Notes: generated by a model not told the origin, from the sequence alone. DNA of 59,635 nt from Nitratireductor sp. (GCA_017854535.1 JAFMHL010000024.1:1-59635); one strand, 5' to 3'. Positions 17,388 to 27,301 are shown, numbered from the stretch's first letter. Program-made: numbers and translations.

Positions 17388-18338
17388 TTAGCGAACCAGT
17401 TGTTGTAGTTCTGAAATCTTCTCATTGATCAGCCAGCCATAATAGTTTTCTTCCGGCCATATGGATGGGTCAGCCAATCGTTTTTGTCTAATTGCTTTGG
17501 CGCGATCAACGACATCGCCAAGATTATAAAGCGTTGCGGTAAGTCCGGCATTATTGGCTATGTTCAACCCGCCATAGTTTGCATAGGCATCAATAGATGT
17601 TTTTATGACCGCTGCCATATAGTCCAGTGTAGTATCCGGCCGCATGATCGCTTCATAAACTTCAGGCGCATTGCTTGCTTTAAGCCGTTTGGCTCCCGTT
17701 GTCGCCGCAACCAGATCTGTAACCCTTAAGGCTGTCAGTGGATTAAGCTGCCCAAGTCCGAAAGTCTGTCCCGCATAATAAGGTTGGAAAAAGATTTTGC
17801 TAAAACGGTCTCGCGGCCATGATTTCCCATCAGCTTTTTTGCCGGCAAAATTTCTTTTCCAGACTTCTTCGCGACAATCCCACAATGCATAACTATCGGT
17901 GAACTTTTCACATTTTGAAAATTGCGGCCTTGCAACAAAATTCAATACATTCTCACCGTCATATTCGAAGCTGATGCCGCTTTTTAAATAGGAGGCAGCT
18001 TTGACGAAATAGGTTTGCAAGAAATCAAGCGCATCAACATTGTAAGTATGCTCGCCGACCAAAGCGCCTACGATATGAACTGGATCGATACCGAATTTAC
18101 TGGCAGAGTTTTTTATCTGCCTTTGCAATTTTCGGTCTGTGGCAATCAGATCCCTGATCTTTTCATATTTTTCTTGAAAGCTTCCATTGCCTGAGGCTGT
18201 TCTTGATTTAGAGCCTGCAGGGATTTCCGGCTGGCTCCGGTTCTGATTGCCCGCTGGAACCTCAATTATCTGAGCCTGCAGCGGACTGGCAAGTAAACCA
18301 ATCCATGCACATACCAAAACCCTAATAAAGAACGTCAT
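17388..18338 (-). CDS. Exported DUF1402 protein, probable lytic-transglycosylase-like enzyme
   Basis: I recognise this as the rhizobial DUF1402 family, which has no established function. A signal peptide is clear (basic start, hydrophobic core, cut after LQA-Q). The body carries motifs in the order found in SLT-type (GH23) lytic transglycosylases: GALVGEHTYNVDA with a Glu, FGLGQLNPLTAL resembling GLMQxxPxTA, RPDTTLDYMAAVIK, and GLTATLYNLGDVV resembling the AxYNxG motif. Enzyme activity is inferred from this pattern. The frame opens six codons earlier, but AGGG precedes the chosen ATG and the earlier ATG lies in a large hairpin. Two cysteines (about C143 and C155 of this start) could form a disulfide. 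Confidence 0.8.
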   Translation of the reverse strand: MTFFIRVLVCAWIGLLASPLQAQIIEVPAGNQNRSQPEIPAGSKSRTASGNGSFQEKYEKIRDLIATDRKLQRQIKNSASKFGIDPVHIVGALVGEHTYNVDALDFLQTYFVKAASYLKSGISFEYDGENVLNFVARPQFSKCEKFTDSYALWDCREEVWKRNFAGKKADGKSWPRDRFSKIFFQPYYAGQTFGLGQLNPLTALRVTDLVAATTGAKRLKASNAPEVYEAIMRPDTTLDYMAAVIKTSIDAYANYGGLNIANNAGLTATLYNLGDVVDRAKAIRQKRLADPSIWPEENYYGWLINEKISELQQLVR

Positions 18339-18351
18339 CTTTGACCCTGTT

Positions 18352-18400
18352 TGCATTCAACTGGAAAACACATGCGCTATGTTTTCTTGAGTTCAATGCA
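18352..18400 (-). repeat. Long nested inverted repeat upstream of the DUF1402 gene
   Basis: An outer arm TGCATTCAACT (18352-18362) pairs with AGTTCAATGCA (18390-18400) with one mismatch. An inner perfect arm GAAAACA (18364-18370) pairs with TGTTTTC (18380-18386) over a nine-base loop. In the minus-strand transcript it lies just before the ribosome-binding site of the DUF1402 gene. The rest of the gap up to hslU (18401-18531) shows nothing I can name. Confidence 0.55.
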
Positions 18401-18531
18401 TGTAGCAAGTCACGAAGGCGCGAGTCGAGTGTAATTTAAACAATTTATTCAAATCAGTAGGTCGATGGCGTAACGAACATCAGCTGAAAACCGCAAACTG
18501 GTTTATGAAGTCAAAAAAATATTTTCCCGTC

Positions 18532-19845
18532 TTAGAGGATATAGCGGCTCAGATCGATGTTATCGGCAATGTCTTTCAACTGCTTCTTTACATATTTGCC
18601 GTCAACTTTATGTTTTTCGCCCGGTTTTTCTGGTGCATTGAACGAAATATCATCCAACACGCGTTCCATCACTGTTTGCAATCGGCGGGCGCCGATGTTT
18701 TCAATAGAGGAATTCAGATCAACAGCGATAGAAGCAAGTGCTTCAATGGCATCTTTCGTAAATTCGAGATCGACCTCTTCAGTCGCCAAAAGCGCAATAT
18801 ATTGCTTGATCAAACTGGCTTCCGGCTCAGTTAGGATCCGTTCAAAGTCATTTTTCGTCAAAGCACGCAGTTCTACACGGATGGGCAAGCGACCCTGTAA
18901 TTCAGGTAACAAATCAGATGGCTTTGAAACGTGGAATGCGCCCGATGCAATGAACAAAATATGATCTGTTTTAACCGCTCCGTACTTGGTGGCAACAATG
19001 GTTCCCTCGACCAAAGGCAATAAATCGCGCTGAACGCCTTCGCGCGAAACGCCGCCACTGGATCGACTATCGCCAACAGCAATTTTATCGATCTCGTCCA
19101 AAAACACGATACCATTATTTTCAACTGATGAGATAGCTTCTGCTACGACCTGATCCTGATCCAGCATTTTGTCTGATTCATCTTCAATCAGAATTTCATA
19201 GGATTCTTTCACTGACGTTTTGCGTTTTTTGGTTTTAGCACCGAATGCTTTACCCATTAGATCGTTCAAATTTAACACGCCAACCGATCCGCCTGGCATG
19301 CCTGGAATATCCATACCGCCCATACCACCAGCCCCGGCGGTATCGGCAACTTCAATTTCTATCTCTTTTTCATCCAAAGACCCGTCACGTAGTTTCTTGC
19401 GAAACGAATCGCGTGTTGCTGGGCTGGCAGTACTTCCAACCAAAGCATCCAATACGCGCTCTTCGGCTGCCAAATGGGCTTTGGCCTTCACTTGTTCGCG
19501 CTTTTGCTCTTTGACCAATTGGATGCCAACTTCGACAAGATCACGAATAATCTGCTCTACGTCACGCCCCACATAACCGACCTCGGTAAATTTCGTGGCT
19601 TCGATTTTGATAAAGGGAGCATTGGCAAGCTTTGCCAGACGACGGGAAATTTCTGTTTTACCAACACCCGTCGGCCCGATCATAAGAATGTTCTTTGGCA
19701 GAACCTCCTCACGCATTTGACCCTCTAGTTGCTGGCGACGCCAACGATTGCGCAATGCGATTGCAACAGCGCGCTTAGCGTCCGATTGTCCAATGATATA
19801 GCGATCGAGTTCTGATACTATTTCACGTGGGGAAAAATTGGTCAT
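18532..19845 (-). CDS. hslU: ATP-dependent protease ATPase subunit HslU
   Basis: HslU is the AAA+ unfoldase that feeds substrates to the HslV peptidase. The 437-residue protein has Walker A GPTGVGKT (57-64), the substrate-gripping pore loop GYVG (90-93), the variable I domain in the middle (Gly/Met-rich around [16 protein letters not shown]), Walker [10 protein letters not shown] and the C-terminal SRYIL tail, which docks into HslV. It lies 58 bp after hslV in one transcript. No terminator is obvious at its end. Confidence 0.97.
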   Translation of the reverse strand: MTNFSPREIVSELDRYIIGQSDAKRAVAIALRNRWRRQQLEGQMREEVLPKNILMIGPTGVGKTEISRRLAKLANAPFIKIEATKFTEVGYVGRDVEQIIRDLVEVGIQLVKEQKREQVKAKAHLAAEERVLDALVGSTASPATRDSFRKKLRDGSLDEKEIEIEVADTAGAGGMGGMDIPGMPGGSVGVLNLNDLMGKAFGAKTKKRKTSVKESYEILIEDESDKMLDQDQVVAEAISSVENNGIVFLDEIDKIAVGDSRSSGGVSREGVQRDLLPLVEGTIVATKYGAVKTDHILFIASGAFHVSKPSDLLPELQGRLPIRVELRALTKNDFERILTEPEASLIKQYIALLATEEVDLEFTKDAIEALASIAVDLNSSIENIGARRLQTVMERVLDDISFNAPEKPGEKHKVDGKYVKKQLKDIADNIDLSRYIL

Positions 19846-19903
19846 AAAAATTCTGTTCCTGTGGGATATGCGTTGGGGTGTTTAGTGATCAACCCTGTTT
19901 CAA

Positions 19904-20467
19904 TTATTTTGCGGCATCCATAGATTCGACCACGACATTTTCATTGGTATAAATACAAATCTCGCCTGCGATTTTCATGGATTTGCGGGCAATCTCTTCT
20001 GCATCAAGATCAAGGTCTGCAAGTGCTCTGGCAGCAGCCAAAGCAAAGTTGCCACCTGAACCAATAGCCATAATGCCGCCTTCCGGCTCCAACACGTCTC
20101 CATTACCGGTAACACAAAGCGTCACGTCCTTGTCGGCAACCAACATCATTGCTTCAAGATTTCGCAGATATTTGTCTGTACGCCAGTCTTTAGCCAATTC
20201 GACACAGGCGCGCATTAATTGATCTGGATATTGTTCCAGTTTCTTTTCCAATCGATCCAACAAGGTAAAAGCATCAGCCGTTGCTCCCGCAAAACCTGTA
20301 ATCACCTGATTATTTTTTCCAATACGGCGGACTTTGCGAGCATTACCCTTCATGACTGTATTGCCAAGGCTGACCTGACCATCCCCAGCAATGACCACTT
20401 TGCCGTTCTTTCGAACAGTAACAATGGTTGTTGCATACATAGTATTTGGTTTGTGGGTTTCGCTCAT
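19904..20467 (-). CDS. hslV: ATP-dependent protease peptidase subunit HslV
   Basis: HslV is the threonine peptidase of the HslVU complex. The active site follows a short propeptide: in [26 protein letters not shown] the first Thr of TTIV should become the N-terminal nucleophile after processing. The frame begins four codons earlier with TTG, but GGAG six bases before the ATG at 20467 marks the real start (187 residues). An RpoH-like heat-shock promoter lies just upstream (20494-20524). The gene is divergent from hisB. Confidence 0.96.
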   Translation of the reverse strand: MSETHKPNTMYATTIVTVRKNGKVVIAGDGQVSLGNTVMKGNARKVRRIGKNNQVITGFAGATADAFTLLDRLEKKLEQYPDQLMRACVELAKDWRTDKYLRNLEAMMLVADKDVTLCVTGNGDVLEPEGGIMAIGSGGNFALAAARALADLDLDAEEIARKSMKIAGEICIYTNENVVVESMDAAK

Positions 20468-20493
20468 ATCTGGCTCCAAACTGTTATTGGGTC

Positions 20494-20524
20494 CTTATTT
20501 ATGCGTTCTTTTGCTTCATGCAAG
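20494..20524 (-). promoter_or_regulatory. RpoH-type heat-shock promoter for hslVU
   Basis: On the minus strand CTTG, 17 bp, CATAAATAAG matches the alphaproteobacterial RpoH consensus CTTG-N17/18-CYTATNTNNG except at two positions. It lies about 27 bp before the hslV start, consistent with heat-shock control of hslVU. Confidence 0.5.
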
Positions 20525-20655
20525 GGCAAGATCGGTCAATCGAAGCTTGGTTCAACAAGCTTATGGTTAATGCAGCTGTTATGGCTTTCGTAAGATTGCA
20601 GTGATATATCGTGCATCACACCCTGCTTGATACGTTCAGACCTTAAGAGATACCA

Positions 20656-21264
20656 ATGGCAAAAATTGAAAACCGCACAGCAAAAATCGCGCGGAAAACC
20701 AAAGAAACCGATATCACCGTCGAGTTAAATCTTGATGGCACAGGTCAATATGACATTCAAACTGGAATTGGTTTTTTTGATCATATGTTGGATCAACTAT
20801 CGCGCCATTCATTAATTGATATGAAGATCCGGGCAAAAGGCGATCTGCACATTGACGCCCATCACACGGTTGAAGATACCGGCATTGCCATTGGCCAAGC
20901 GCTTTCAAAAGCATTGGGAAATAGAGCTGGCATTAATCGCTACGCATCCATTGACCTTGCCATGGATGAAACCCTGACCAGAGCTGCCCTTGATGTTTCA
21001 GGAAGACCCTATCTTATTTGGCAGGCAGAATTTTCTCGCCCAAAAGTCGGTGACTTTGATACGGAATTATTTCGCGAGTTCTTTCAGGCGTTTGCACAAA
21101 ATGCTGGTATCACGCTTCATGTGACCAATCACTATGGTGAAAACAACCATCATATTGCTGAAACCTGTTTCAAAGCGGTGGCCCGTGCCTTGCGGGTAGC
21201 AATTGAAATTGATCCGCGCCAGATAGGCGTAATTCCATCGACCAAGGGTTCGCTTCAAGGTTAG
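20656..21264 (+). CDS. hisB: Imidazoleglycerol-phosphate dehydratase HisB
   Basis: HisB dehydrates imidazole glycerol phosphate to imidazole acetol phosphate in histidine synthesis. The 202-residue protein is the monofunctional dehydratase without the phosphatase domain of the enteric form. Metal-binding histidine motifs are clear: [30 protein letters not shown] and NNHHIAE. It heads the operon hisB-DUF2628-hisH-hisA-hisF-hisE-coaA. Confidence 0.97.
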   Translation: MAKIENRTAKIARKTKETDITVELNLDGTGQYDIQTGIGFFDHMLDQLSRHSLIDMKIRAKGDLHIDAHHTVEDTGIAIGQALSKALGNRAGINRYASIDLAMDETLTRAALDVSGRPYLIWQAEFSRPKVGDFDTELFREFFQAFAQNAGITLHVTNHYGENNHHIAETCFKAVARALRVAIEIDPRQIGVIPSTKGSLQG

Positions 21265-21347
21265 GAAAAACAAGCACCCTTTTTTCTTGGCATTTCCCTT
21301 GATCACGACTAAACCGTTCAAATAAACCAAATGACGGTATTAGTGAC

Positions 21348-21803
21348 ATGGCCATTTATGAAATCTATGCCTCCAACAATCCGGAATTGACCCGTTTTGT
21401 TAGAGACAAAAACTCAATAATCGCTCTAATATTCCCAGCAATTTGGCTTGCTTGGAACAGATTATGGTTTGGGCTAGCAATTTACCTCACGATCGCATTT
21501 TTCTTTTTCGCAATCAGCACCACTTCATGGGCAGTGATAGCCGGAGCATTTTCATTTATTCCAAGATTATATCTTTTTCTTGAGGGTTCAAATCTACTGG
21601 CTTCAAAACACCAAGTATCAGGTTTAAATTTTAAGGGCGTGATAGAAGCTGATAGTTTTGAATCAGCAGAATTGAAATGGTTTTCCAAACCGGAAAACTG
21701 TGAAGTTGCCGAAGTCGCACAGGTTCAAGTGCCTCTAGCCCATGTTCCTGCTCAAAAATCTGTTCCTGAAAAAGCGTATTTTGGTCTGTTTGCGGAAGAA
21801 TAA
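21348..21803 (+). CDS. DUF2628 small membrane protein within the his operon
   Basis: The 151-residue protein matches the DUF2628 pattern: a short cytoplasmic start (MAIYEIYASNNPEL), two or three hydrophobic segments (about 24-60 and 62-80) beginning with IIALIFPAIWLAWNRLWFG, and a hydrophilic tail. Function is unknown. It lies 83 bp after hisB and 9 bp before hisH, so it is co-transcribed with histidine genes, an arrangement I associate with rhizobia. No link to histidine synthesis is visible in its sequence. Confidence 0.8.
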   Translation: MAIYEIYASNNPELTRFVRDKNSIIALIFPAIWLAWNRLWFGLAIYLTIAFFFFAISTTSWAVIAGAFSFIPRLYLFLEGSNLLASKHQVSGLNFKGVIEADSFESAELKWFSKPENCEVAEVAQVQVPLAHVPAQKSVPEKAYFGLFAEE

Positions 21804-21812
21804 GGGCCAGTT

Positions 21813-22463
21813 ATGAAAATCACCATCATCGATTATGGGTCAGGAAATCTGCACTCAGCGGGAAAGGCCTTTGAGCGTGCCGTGCGTGAGGCAGGGTTTA
21901 ATGCTTCTGTAAGTGTCACTAGTGATGCAGAGGACGTTCGGGCATCAGATAGAATTGTGTTGCCGGGCGTTGGCGCCTATGCAGATTGCCGTAAAGGATT
22001 GGATGCCGTTCCTGGCATGGTCGAAACATTACAGGAAATGGTCATTCAAAAAGCCAAGCCTTTCTTGGGAATTTGTGTTGGCACCCAGTTGATGGCCGAA
22101 CGTGGTCTTGAAAAAACAACAACCAATGGACTTGGATGGATAAAAGGCGATGTGGTTGAAATTACACCCAATGATCCAGCTTTGAAAATTCCACAAATTG
22201 GCTGGAACACACTTGAAATGTTACGTCCACATCCATTGATGGAAAATATTCCAACAGGCACAGATGGATGGCATGCCTATTTTGTTCATTCCTATCATAT
22301 TGCAGCAACTGACAAAAACCAGATTATTGCTACAACCGATTATGGTGGAGCAGTTACAGCGATTGTTGGGCGCGATAACATGGTTGGTACACAGTTCCAT
22401 CCGGAAAAAAGTCAGAAACTAGGCCTTGCCGTCATTACCAATTTTCTAAGGTGGAAGCCGTAA
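21813..22463 (+). CDS. hisH: Imidazole glycerol phosphate synthase, glutamine amidotransferase subunit HisH
   Basis: HisH releases ammonia from glutamine and passes it to HisF. The 216-residue class I amidotransferase has its catalytic triad: Cys88 in GICVGTQ, His196 and Glu198 in [10 protein letters not shown]. The [11 protein letters not shown] segment forms the oxyanion side of the site. It lies three bases before hisA. Confidence 0.97.
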   Translation: MKITIIDYGSGNLHSAGKAFERAVREAGFNASVSVTSDAEDVRASDRIVLPGVGAYADCRKGLDAVPGMVETLQEMVIQKAKPFLGICVGTQLMAERGLEKTTTNGLGWIKGDVVEITPNDPALKIPQIGWNTLEMLRPHPLMENIPTGTDGWHAYFVHSYHIAATDKNQIIATTDYGGAVTAIVGRDNMVGTQFHPEKSQKLGLAVITNFLRWKP

Positions 22464-22466
22464 ATC

Positions 22467-23207
22467 ATGACAAAAATTCTTTTCCCAGCAATTGATCTTA
22501 AAGATGGCCAATGCGTTCGGCTCAAACTTGGAGATATGGATCAGGCCACGATCTATAATCCTGATCCGGCTAACCAAGCTTTGGCATTTGAAAGTCAGGG
22601 TTTTGAGTGGCTGCATGTCGTTGACTTGAACGGCGCTTTTGCAGGTGAATCGGTTAATGGCGCAGCTGTTGAGGCGATTCTTAAAGCCACGAAAAACCCT
22701 GTTCAACTGGGCGGTGGCATTCGAACCTTGGATCATATTGAAAGCTGGTTATCGAAAGGTCTTAGCCGGGTTATTTTGGGCACTGTTGCGGTGCGTGATC
22801 CAGAATTGGTTTTTGAAGCCTGCAAGAAATTTCCAGGACATATTGCCGTTGGCATTGATGCTAAAGGCGGCAAGGTTGCTGTAGAAGGTTGGGCGGAAGC
22901 CTCAATCCTTGGTGTCATTGAGCTTGCACAAAAATTTGAAGATGCTGGGGTATCTGCAATTATTTATACGGACATTGATCGCGATGGTATTCTAACTGGT
23001 ATCAATTGGGAATCGACAATTTCTCTTGCGGACGCTGTTTCAATTCCGGTTATTGCCTCTGGCGGTTTAGCATCGATTGCAGATGTTGTTCGTATGACAA
23101 TGCCAGATGCGCAAAAACTGGAAGGTGCTATTACCGGTCGCGCGCTTTATGATGGACGGCTTGATCCGATTGAGGCTTTGAAAGTGTTGCAGGGAGCTAA
23201 TGCATGA
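22467..23207 (+). CDS. hisA: Phosphoribosylformimino-5-aminoimidazole carboxamide ribotide isomerase HisA
   Basis: HisA is a TIM-barrel isomerase that opens the aminoaldose ring of ProFAR in histidine synthesis. The 246-residue protein has the catalytic Asp10 in [13 protein letters not shown] and the second catalytic Asp in YTDIDRDG, with phosphate-binding GGGIR and ASGG loops. The end of the gene and its stop region are imperfectly repeated at the hisF start, 56 bp downstream. Confidence 0.96.
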   Translation: MTKILFPAIDLKDGQCVRLKLGDMDQATIYNPDPANQALAFESQGFEWLHVVDLNGAFAGESVNGAAVEAILKATKNPVQLGGGIRTLDHIESWLSKGLSRVILGTVAVRDPELVFEACKKFPGHIAVGIDAKGGKVAVEGWAEASILGVIELAQKFEDAGVSAIIYTDIDRDGILTGINWESTISLADAVSIPVIASGGLASIADVVRMTMPDAQKLEGAITGRALYDGRLDPIEALKVLQGANA

Positions 23208-23273
23208 TCGTCAAAACAACAAATAAGACGCGGCCATTTGGCTATTGCGGAGCTGATGCATGACTCTCAAAAC
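23193..23273 (+). repeat. Imperfect direct repeat joining the hisA end and the hisF start
   Basis: Two 25-base copies, GGAGCTAATGCATGATCG... at 23193-23217 and GGAGCTGATGCATGACTC... at 23249-23273, agree at 21 positions and are 56 bp apart. The second copy holds the hisF ribosome-binding site and ATG; the first holds the hisA stop and a decayed ATG that reads only eight codons. It looks like a tandem duplication of a translation start. Confidence 0.6.
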
Positions 23274-24036
23274 TCGGATCATTCCATGTTTGGACGTAAA
23301 AGATGGCCGTGTCGTAAAAGGCGTAAACTTTGTCGATCTGATTGATGCAGGTGATCCGGTTCAAGCTGCCATCGCCTATGATGCAGCGGGTGCTGATGAG
23401 CTAACCTTTCTTGATATCACAGCGTCTTCTGATGGTAGAGCGGCAACCTTTGATATGATTTCGCGCACAGCTGAACAGTGTTTCATGCCGGTGACGGTTG
23501 GCGGCGGTGTGCGTGAAATTGCCGATATTCGTAAATTGCTACTAGCTGGCGCTGATAAAGTCTCGATCAACACCACGGCTGTTCATAATCCGGATTTTGT
23601 TTCCGAAGCCGCCGACAAGTTTGGCAACCAGTGCATTGTGGTTGCGATCGACGCAAAAAGAGTTTCTGGCGAAGGCGAGGATGATCGTTGGGAAATATTT
23701 ACCCATGGTGGCCGCAAAGAAACAGGCATTGATGCCGTTGATTTTGCCCGACTAGTTGTTTCCAAAGGCGCTGGCGAAATTTTACTGACTTCGATGGACC
23801 GTGATGGCACCAAATCTGGATATAACCTACCCTTGACCAGAGCCGTTGCAGATGCGGTCTCTGTCCCCGTAATCGCCTCTGGCGGCGTTGGAACTCTGGA
23901 TCATTTGGTAGATGGGGTAAAAATTGGTCACGCAAGCGCTGTGCTTGCAGCATCCATTTTTCATTTTGGCACCTATACCATTGAACAAGCAAAACGGCAT
24001 ATGCAGGCTGCCGGAATTCCGGTAAGACTGGACTAA
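23260..24036 (+). CDS. hisF: Imidazole glycerol phosphate synthase, cyclase subunit HisF
   Basis: HisF uses ammonia from HisH to close the imidazole ring, yielding imidazole glycerol phosphate and AICAR. The 258-residue TIM barrel begins [19 protein letters not shown], with catalytic Asp12, and has the second catalytic Asp in [11 protein letters not shown]; phosphate loops GGGVRE and ASGGVG are present. It starts after GGAGCTGATGC, part of the duplicated sequence described separately. Confidence 0.97.
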   Translation: MTLKTRIIPCLDVKDGRVVKGVNFVDLIDAGDPVQAAIAYDAAGADELTFLDITASSDGRAATFDMISRTAEQCFMPVTVGGGVREIADIRKLLLAGADKVSINTTAVHNPDFVSEAADKFGNQCIVVAIDAKRVSGEGEDDRWEIFTHGGRKETGIDAVDFARLVVSKGAGEILLTSMDRDGTKSGYNLPLTRAVADAVSVPVIASGGVGTLDHLVDGVKIGHASAVLAASIFHFGTYTIEQAKRHMQAAGIPVRLD

Positions 24037-24061
24037 TTCTTTCAACGAGGATCTGGGATAT

Positions 24062-24421
24062 ATGGCAAGATTTACCCTCAACACCCTTGAAAATATCATT
24101 GCAGATCGCGCAGCGGTCACCGATGGTTCTTCTTATACCGCAACGCTCATTTCTTGCGGCGTTGAAAAATGTGCTCAGAAAATGGGTGAGGAAGCTGTGG
24201 AAGCAGCAATTGCAGCGGCAATCCGCGACCGTAAAGAACTAACAAAAGAAACTGCTGATTTATTGTATCATTTGTTGGTAGTTCTCAAAGCCAGCAATAT
24301 ACCATTAAAAGAAGTGATGGCAGAATTGGACAGGCGTACCAGCCAGACAGGGATTGAGGAAAAGGCCGCTCGACCGGCCCAGAAAAAAGTGAGCGCTGTA
24401 AAAAAGTCTAAAGCAAAATGA
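24062..24421 (+). CDS. hisE: Phosphoribosyl-ATP pyrophosphatase HisE
   Basis: HisE hydrolyses phosphoribosyl-ATP to phosphoribosyl-AMP, the second step of histidine synthesis. The 119-residue protein is the stand-alone form without HisI. Metal-binding acidic motifs are [14 protein letters not shown] and [14 protein letters not shown]. The C-terminus is Lys/Ala-rich. It overlaps coaA by four bases (ATGA). Confidence 0.95.
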   Translation: MARFTLNTLENIIADRAAVTDGSSYTATLISCGVEKCAQKMGEEAVEAAIAAAIRDRKELTKETADLLYHLLVVLKASNIPLKEVMAELDRRTSQTGIEEKAARPAQKKVSAVKKSKAK

Positions 24422-25455
24422 GTTCGCATGAGCGAAGCAAGGCTCAGGCTGTCTTGAAAGCGGTTAAACGTGGATCATCCATAAAGCATGATGAATTTTG
24501 GTCACCAAAAAATCCGGATCTTCTCACATCTCCTTTTCTGACATTCACAGCGAATGAATGGTCCAAGTTTCGCGCTGATACGCCTCTGACGCTTTCAGAA
24601 ACAGAGATCAAAACGCTGCGATCCTTAAACGATCCAGTTTCAATCGAAGAAGTGGCGAAGATCTATTTGTCTCTTTCCCGTTTGCTTTCCACTCATGTGG
24701 ATTCGTCCATTTCACTTTTTAAACAGCGTGCACGATTTCTCGCACTACGTGGACAAAAAACACCCTTTATCATTGGTGTTGCAGGGTCAGTTGCTGTCGG
24801 TAAATCAACAGTTGCTCGTATCTTGAAAGAGTTATTGGCAAGATGGCCGTCCAGTCCAAAAGTTGAGTTGATCACCACAGATGGATTTCTTTTACCAAAC
24901 TCCACCTTGCGCCGTCGCCGTTTAATGAACCGAAAGGGCTTTCCTGAAAGTTATGATTTTACGGCTTTGTTGCGATTTCTATCTGCAATCAAAGCAGGGG
25001 AGCCGGAAGTGTCCGCGCCGCTTTATTCGCATTTAAGTTATGATGTATTGAAGGGTGAAAGCAGAAAAGTTGAACGCCCAGACATACTCATTTTTGAAGG
25101 TATCAATGTTCTTCAATCAAGGGATTTACCCAAAGCGGGTATGAGTGTCCCGTTTATTTCAGACTTCTTTGACTTCTCGATTTATATCGATGCCGATGAG
25201 CGAGACATTGAACGTTGGTATATTGATCGGTTTATGCGATTGCGCGAGACAGCATTTACCAATCCAAAATCGTTCTTTAACCGCTATTCGGTGTTATCAG
25301 AGGATGCGGGCTATGCAATTGCCCAAGGACTTTGGGATAATATCAACCTGATCAATCTACATCAAAATATTTTACCGACCCGTCCGCGCGCTGACTTGGT
25401 GTTGCGCAAGGGGCCCAATCATCTGATCGAGCATGTTGCCCTGCGTAAACTGTAG
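24418..25455 (+). CDS. coaA: Pantothenate kinase type I (CoaA)
   Basis: CoaA phosphorylates pantothenate, the first and usually regulated step of coenzyme A synthesis. The 345-residue protein has the P-loop GSVAVGKST (123-131), the TTDGFLLPN catalytic segment and [23 protein letters not shown]. It is about 30 residues longer than the Escherichia coli enzyme, owing to an N-terminal Lys/Ser-rich extension. Translation is coupled to hisE. It converges on the PAP2 gene only 12 bp away, with no obvious terminator. Confidence 0.95.
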   Translation: MSSHERSKAQAVLKAVKRGSSIKHDEFWSPKNPDLLTSPFLTFTANEWSKFRADTPLTLSETEIKTLRSLNDPVSIEEVAKIYLSLSRLLSTHVDSSISLFKQRARFLALRGQKTPFIIGVAGSVAVGKSTVARILKELLARWPSSPKVELITTDGFLLPNSTLRRRRLMNRKGFPESYDFTALLRFLSAIKAGEPEVSAPLYSHLSYDVLKGESRKVERPDILIFEGINVLQSRDLPKAGMSVPFISDFFDFSIYIDADERDIERWYIDRFMRLRETAFTNPKSFFNRYSVLSEDAGYAIAQGLWDNINLINLHQNILPTRPRADLVLRKGPNHLIEHVALRKL

Positions 25456-25467
25456 TAAGGTCAAATT

Positions 25468-26586
25468 CTAGACAGTGGCTGTTTGTGGCTTTGGCTGGGC
25501 AAGGGTTTGATGGTCATGGCGGAAAGACCATTTTTCAAAAGGCACTTTTTTGGCAAAACTATATATCAGCCAAACCACAACGAATGAGAAATACCCATCA
25601 ATCGCATAATGCCATCCCAGATAAACAGAGCTGATCATGATCACGCCAACATAGGCCATGGCAACGCGCCCCAACCATATGTTTAGCTCTCTTGCAAATA
25701 ATGCGTTCAGAGTGATCAAGCCAACATGCACGCTTGGAAATGCAGAAATACCCGTTCCAAGCCCTGCTGTATCATTCACGTAAGAAGCCCAAAGATAGTT
25801 TTGATAGGCGACAACAGAGTTAGGGCCGTCTGCGCCCTGTGCAAGGAAAGCCAATTGTTCGGCAAAGCGAGCTTCGTCGCCCGTCACATGACCATAAAAA
25901 GCAGGTCCGGCCGATAAGAACAGGACAGCGTAAAGGTTACCCAGAATAATCCATGTAAGAATATAACAACTCACATATCGCAAACGGATTTTGTCTGCGC
26001 CAGAAGAGGTGATAATCCAAAATAGGGTGAAAAAGCAGAGAATGAACCAGTAAATGTTATAGTTCATCTCCAAAATCCAAAGAAAACTGACACCAAAAGT
26101 GTCATAGATGTATTGCCAAGGATCCACGCCTAAGTGAAGGATCTGGTCAATATTGGCCAACCGCTCATCCCATACAAAACCACCAAAATTTGGCATGCTA
26201 GATTTGAGTGAGGTGAAAGTTCCGATATGGAACATCATTGCAAAGAGCAAAACCATTCCCGCGAAATATCTTGAAACACGCCGCGGTGAAAACAAATGCT
26301 GAACGATGAGGCTGCGGCGCAAATGGGATCTCGTATAAATTCGGATAGCACCAATTCCCATCATCAAGGCTGGAAGCAAGACGAAGTTATTTAACAACCA
26401 AGGACCGTAATAGAGGGGATATGCCAGACGATCCGCTCTTCCAGTATAGATAAAATACAAGATTGTCGGGATCGTATAAAGCGCGACCATAACATACAGG
26501 ATCAGATCGGATCGCAATCCGTTTTTAAGGCCAAGAAAATAGTCAGAAACAGAATAGCTCGGTGTAAACATCAATCGTTGTCCCAT
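25468..26586 (-). CDS. PAP2-superfamily membrane lipid phosphatase/phosphotransferase (Aur1-like)
   Basis: The 372-residue protein has many hydrophobic segments and the late catalytic motifs of the PAP2_3 branch: SAGPAFYG (225-232), FPSVH with His287, and GWHYAID with His326 and Asp330. This arrangement is closest to inositol phosphorylceramide synthases and related phosphotransferases. The exact substrate (a phospholipid headgroup, lipid A phosphate or a sphingolipid) cannot be told. No neighbouring lipid gene points to a pathway. Start choice between Met1 and Met6 is uncertain. Confidence 0.75.
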   Translation of the reverse strand: MGQRLMFTPSYSVSDYFLGLKNGLRSDLILYVMVALYTIPTILYFIYTGRADRLAYPLYYGPWLLNNFVLLPALMMGIGAIRIYTRSHLRRSLIVQHLFSPRRVSRYFAGMVLLFAMMFHIGTFTSLKSSMPNFGGFVWDERLANIDQILHLGVDPWQYIYDTFGVSFLWILEMNYNIYWFILCFFTLFWIITSSGADKIRLRYVSCYILTWIILGNLYAVLFLSAGPAFYGHVTGDEARFAEQLAFLAQGADGPNSVVAYQNYLWASYVNDTAGLGTGISAFPSVHVGLITLNALFARELNIWLGRVAMAYVGVIMISSVYLGWHYAIDGYFSFVVVWLIYSFAKKVPFEKWSFRHDHQTLAQPKPQTATV

Positions 26587-26617
26587 CTAGTGTGACAGGA
26601 CCAATAGACAAATTACC

Positions 26618-27250
26618 TTAAATTGACGTTAAATTTGATGGTTTTGTAACCCTGCGCAGTGTCAGGTTGATTCTGCCACCATTTTTCAAAAGTGTGGAAG
26701 TATCGGGATAAATCTTCTCTACCCCATGAAAGGCAAGTCGCGATTTACCTGTCAAAATCACGGCATCACCGCTTTGCAATTTGAACGATGTTGTGCGTCC
26801 TGTTCTGGTAGTTTCACCAACCCTGAACAAGCAACTGTCGCCCAGTGAGATTGAAACAACGGGTGCTTCAAAATCGTCTTCATCACGATCTTGATGCAGG
26901 CCCATTTTTGCATTCTGATTATAAAAATTGATCAGGCAAGCTTCAGGATCGTGCGGATATGCTGATATTTCGGTCCAAATTCTCAGGATTGAATTTGGAA
27001 TATCCGGCCATGGAGCTCCGTTCACCGGATGGGTTGTTTGGTAGCGGTAGCCGTTCTCTTTGTCAGTGACCCACCCCAAAGAACCGCAATTGGTCATTCG
27101 CACAGACATTTCTTTGCCAGTTTTTGGCATTTTAGGAACAAACAAGGGTGCTGATTTGACGATCTCGCGAACGGTTTCAACCAAATTCTCTTGTGCTTCC
27201 CTTGTCAGAAACCCTGGAATCCATTTTGCGCCATTGGGAAGAACCTGCAT
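26618..27250 (-). CDS. alkB: Alpha-ketoglutarate-dependent DNA repair dioxygenase AlkB
   Basis: AlkB removes methyl groups from 1-methyladenine and 3-methylcytosine in DNA by Fe(II)/2-oxoglutarate oxidation. The 210-residue protein has the iron ligands His119 and Asp121 (HQD) and His175, and 2-oxoglutarate-binding Arg193 and Arg199 within GGRINLTLRR. The order matches the family and the length is normal. It is divergent from dnaK and may stand alone as a transcription unit. Confidence 0.92.
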   Translation of the reverse strand: MQVLPNGAKWIPGFLTREAQENLVETVREIVKSAPLFVPKMPKTGKEMSVRMTNCGSLGWVTDKENGYRYQTTHPVNGAPWPDIPNSILRIWTEISAYPHDPEACLINFYNQNAKMGLHQDRDEDDFEAPVVSISLGDSCLFRVGETTRTGRTTSFKLQSGDAVILTGKSRLAFHGVEKIYPDTSTLLKNGGRINLTLRRVTKPSNLTSI

Positions 27251-27301
27251 TTATAAACCCGTGTAAATTATCTAACGACATTAGTTATGGGGCAAAAAGC
27301 T

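Noticed and set aside
19810-19830. TTTCACGTG near the hslU start
   Set aside because: Half-site only; several mismatches in the other arm, so not a parS site.
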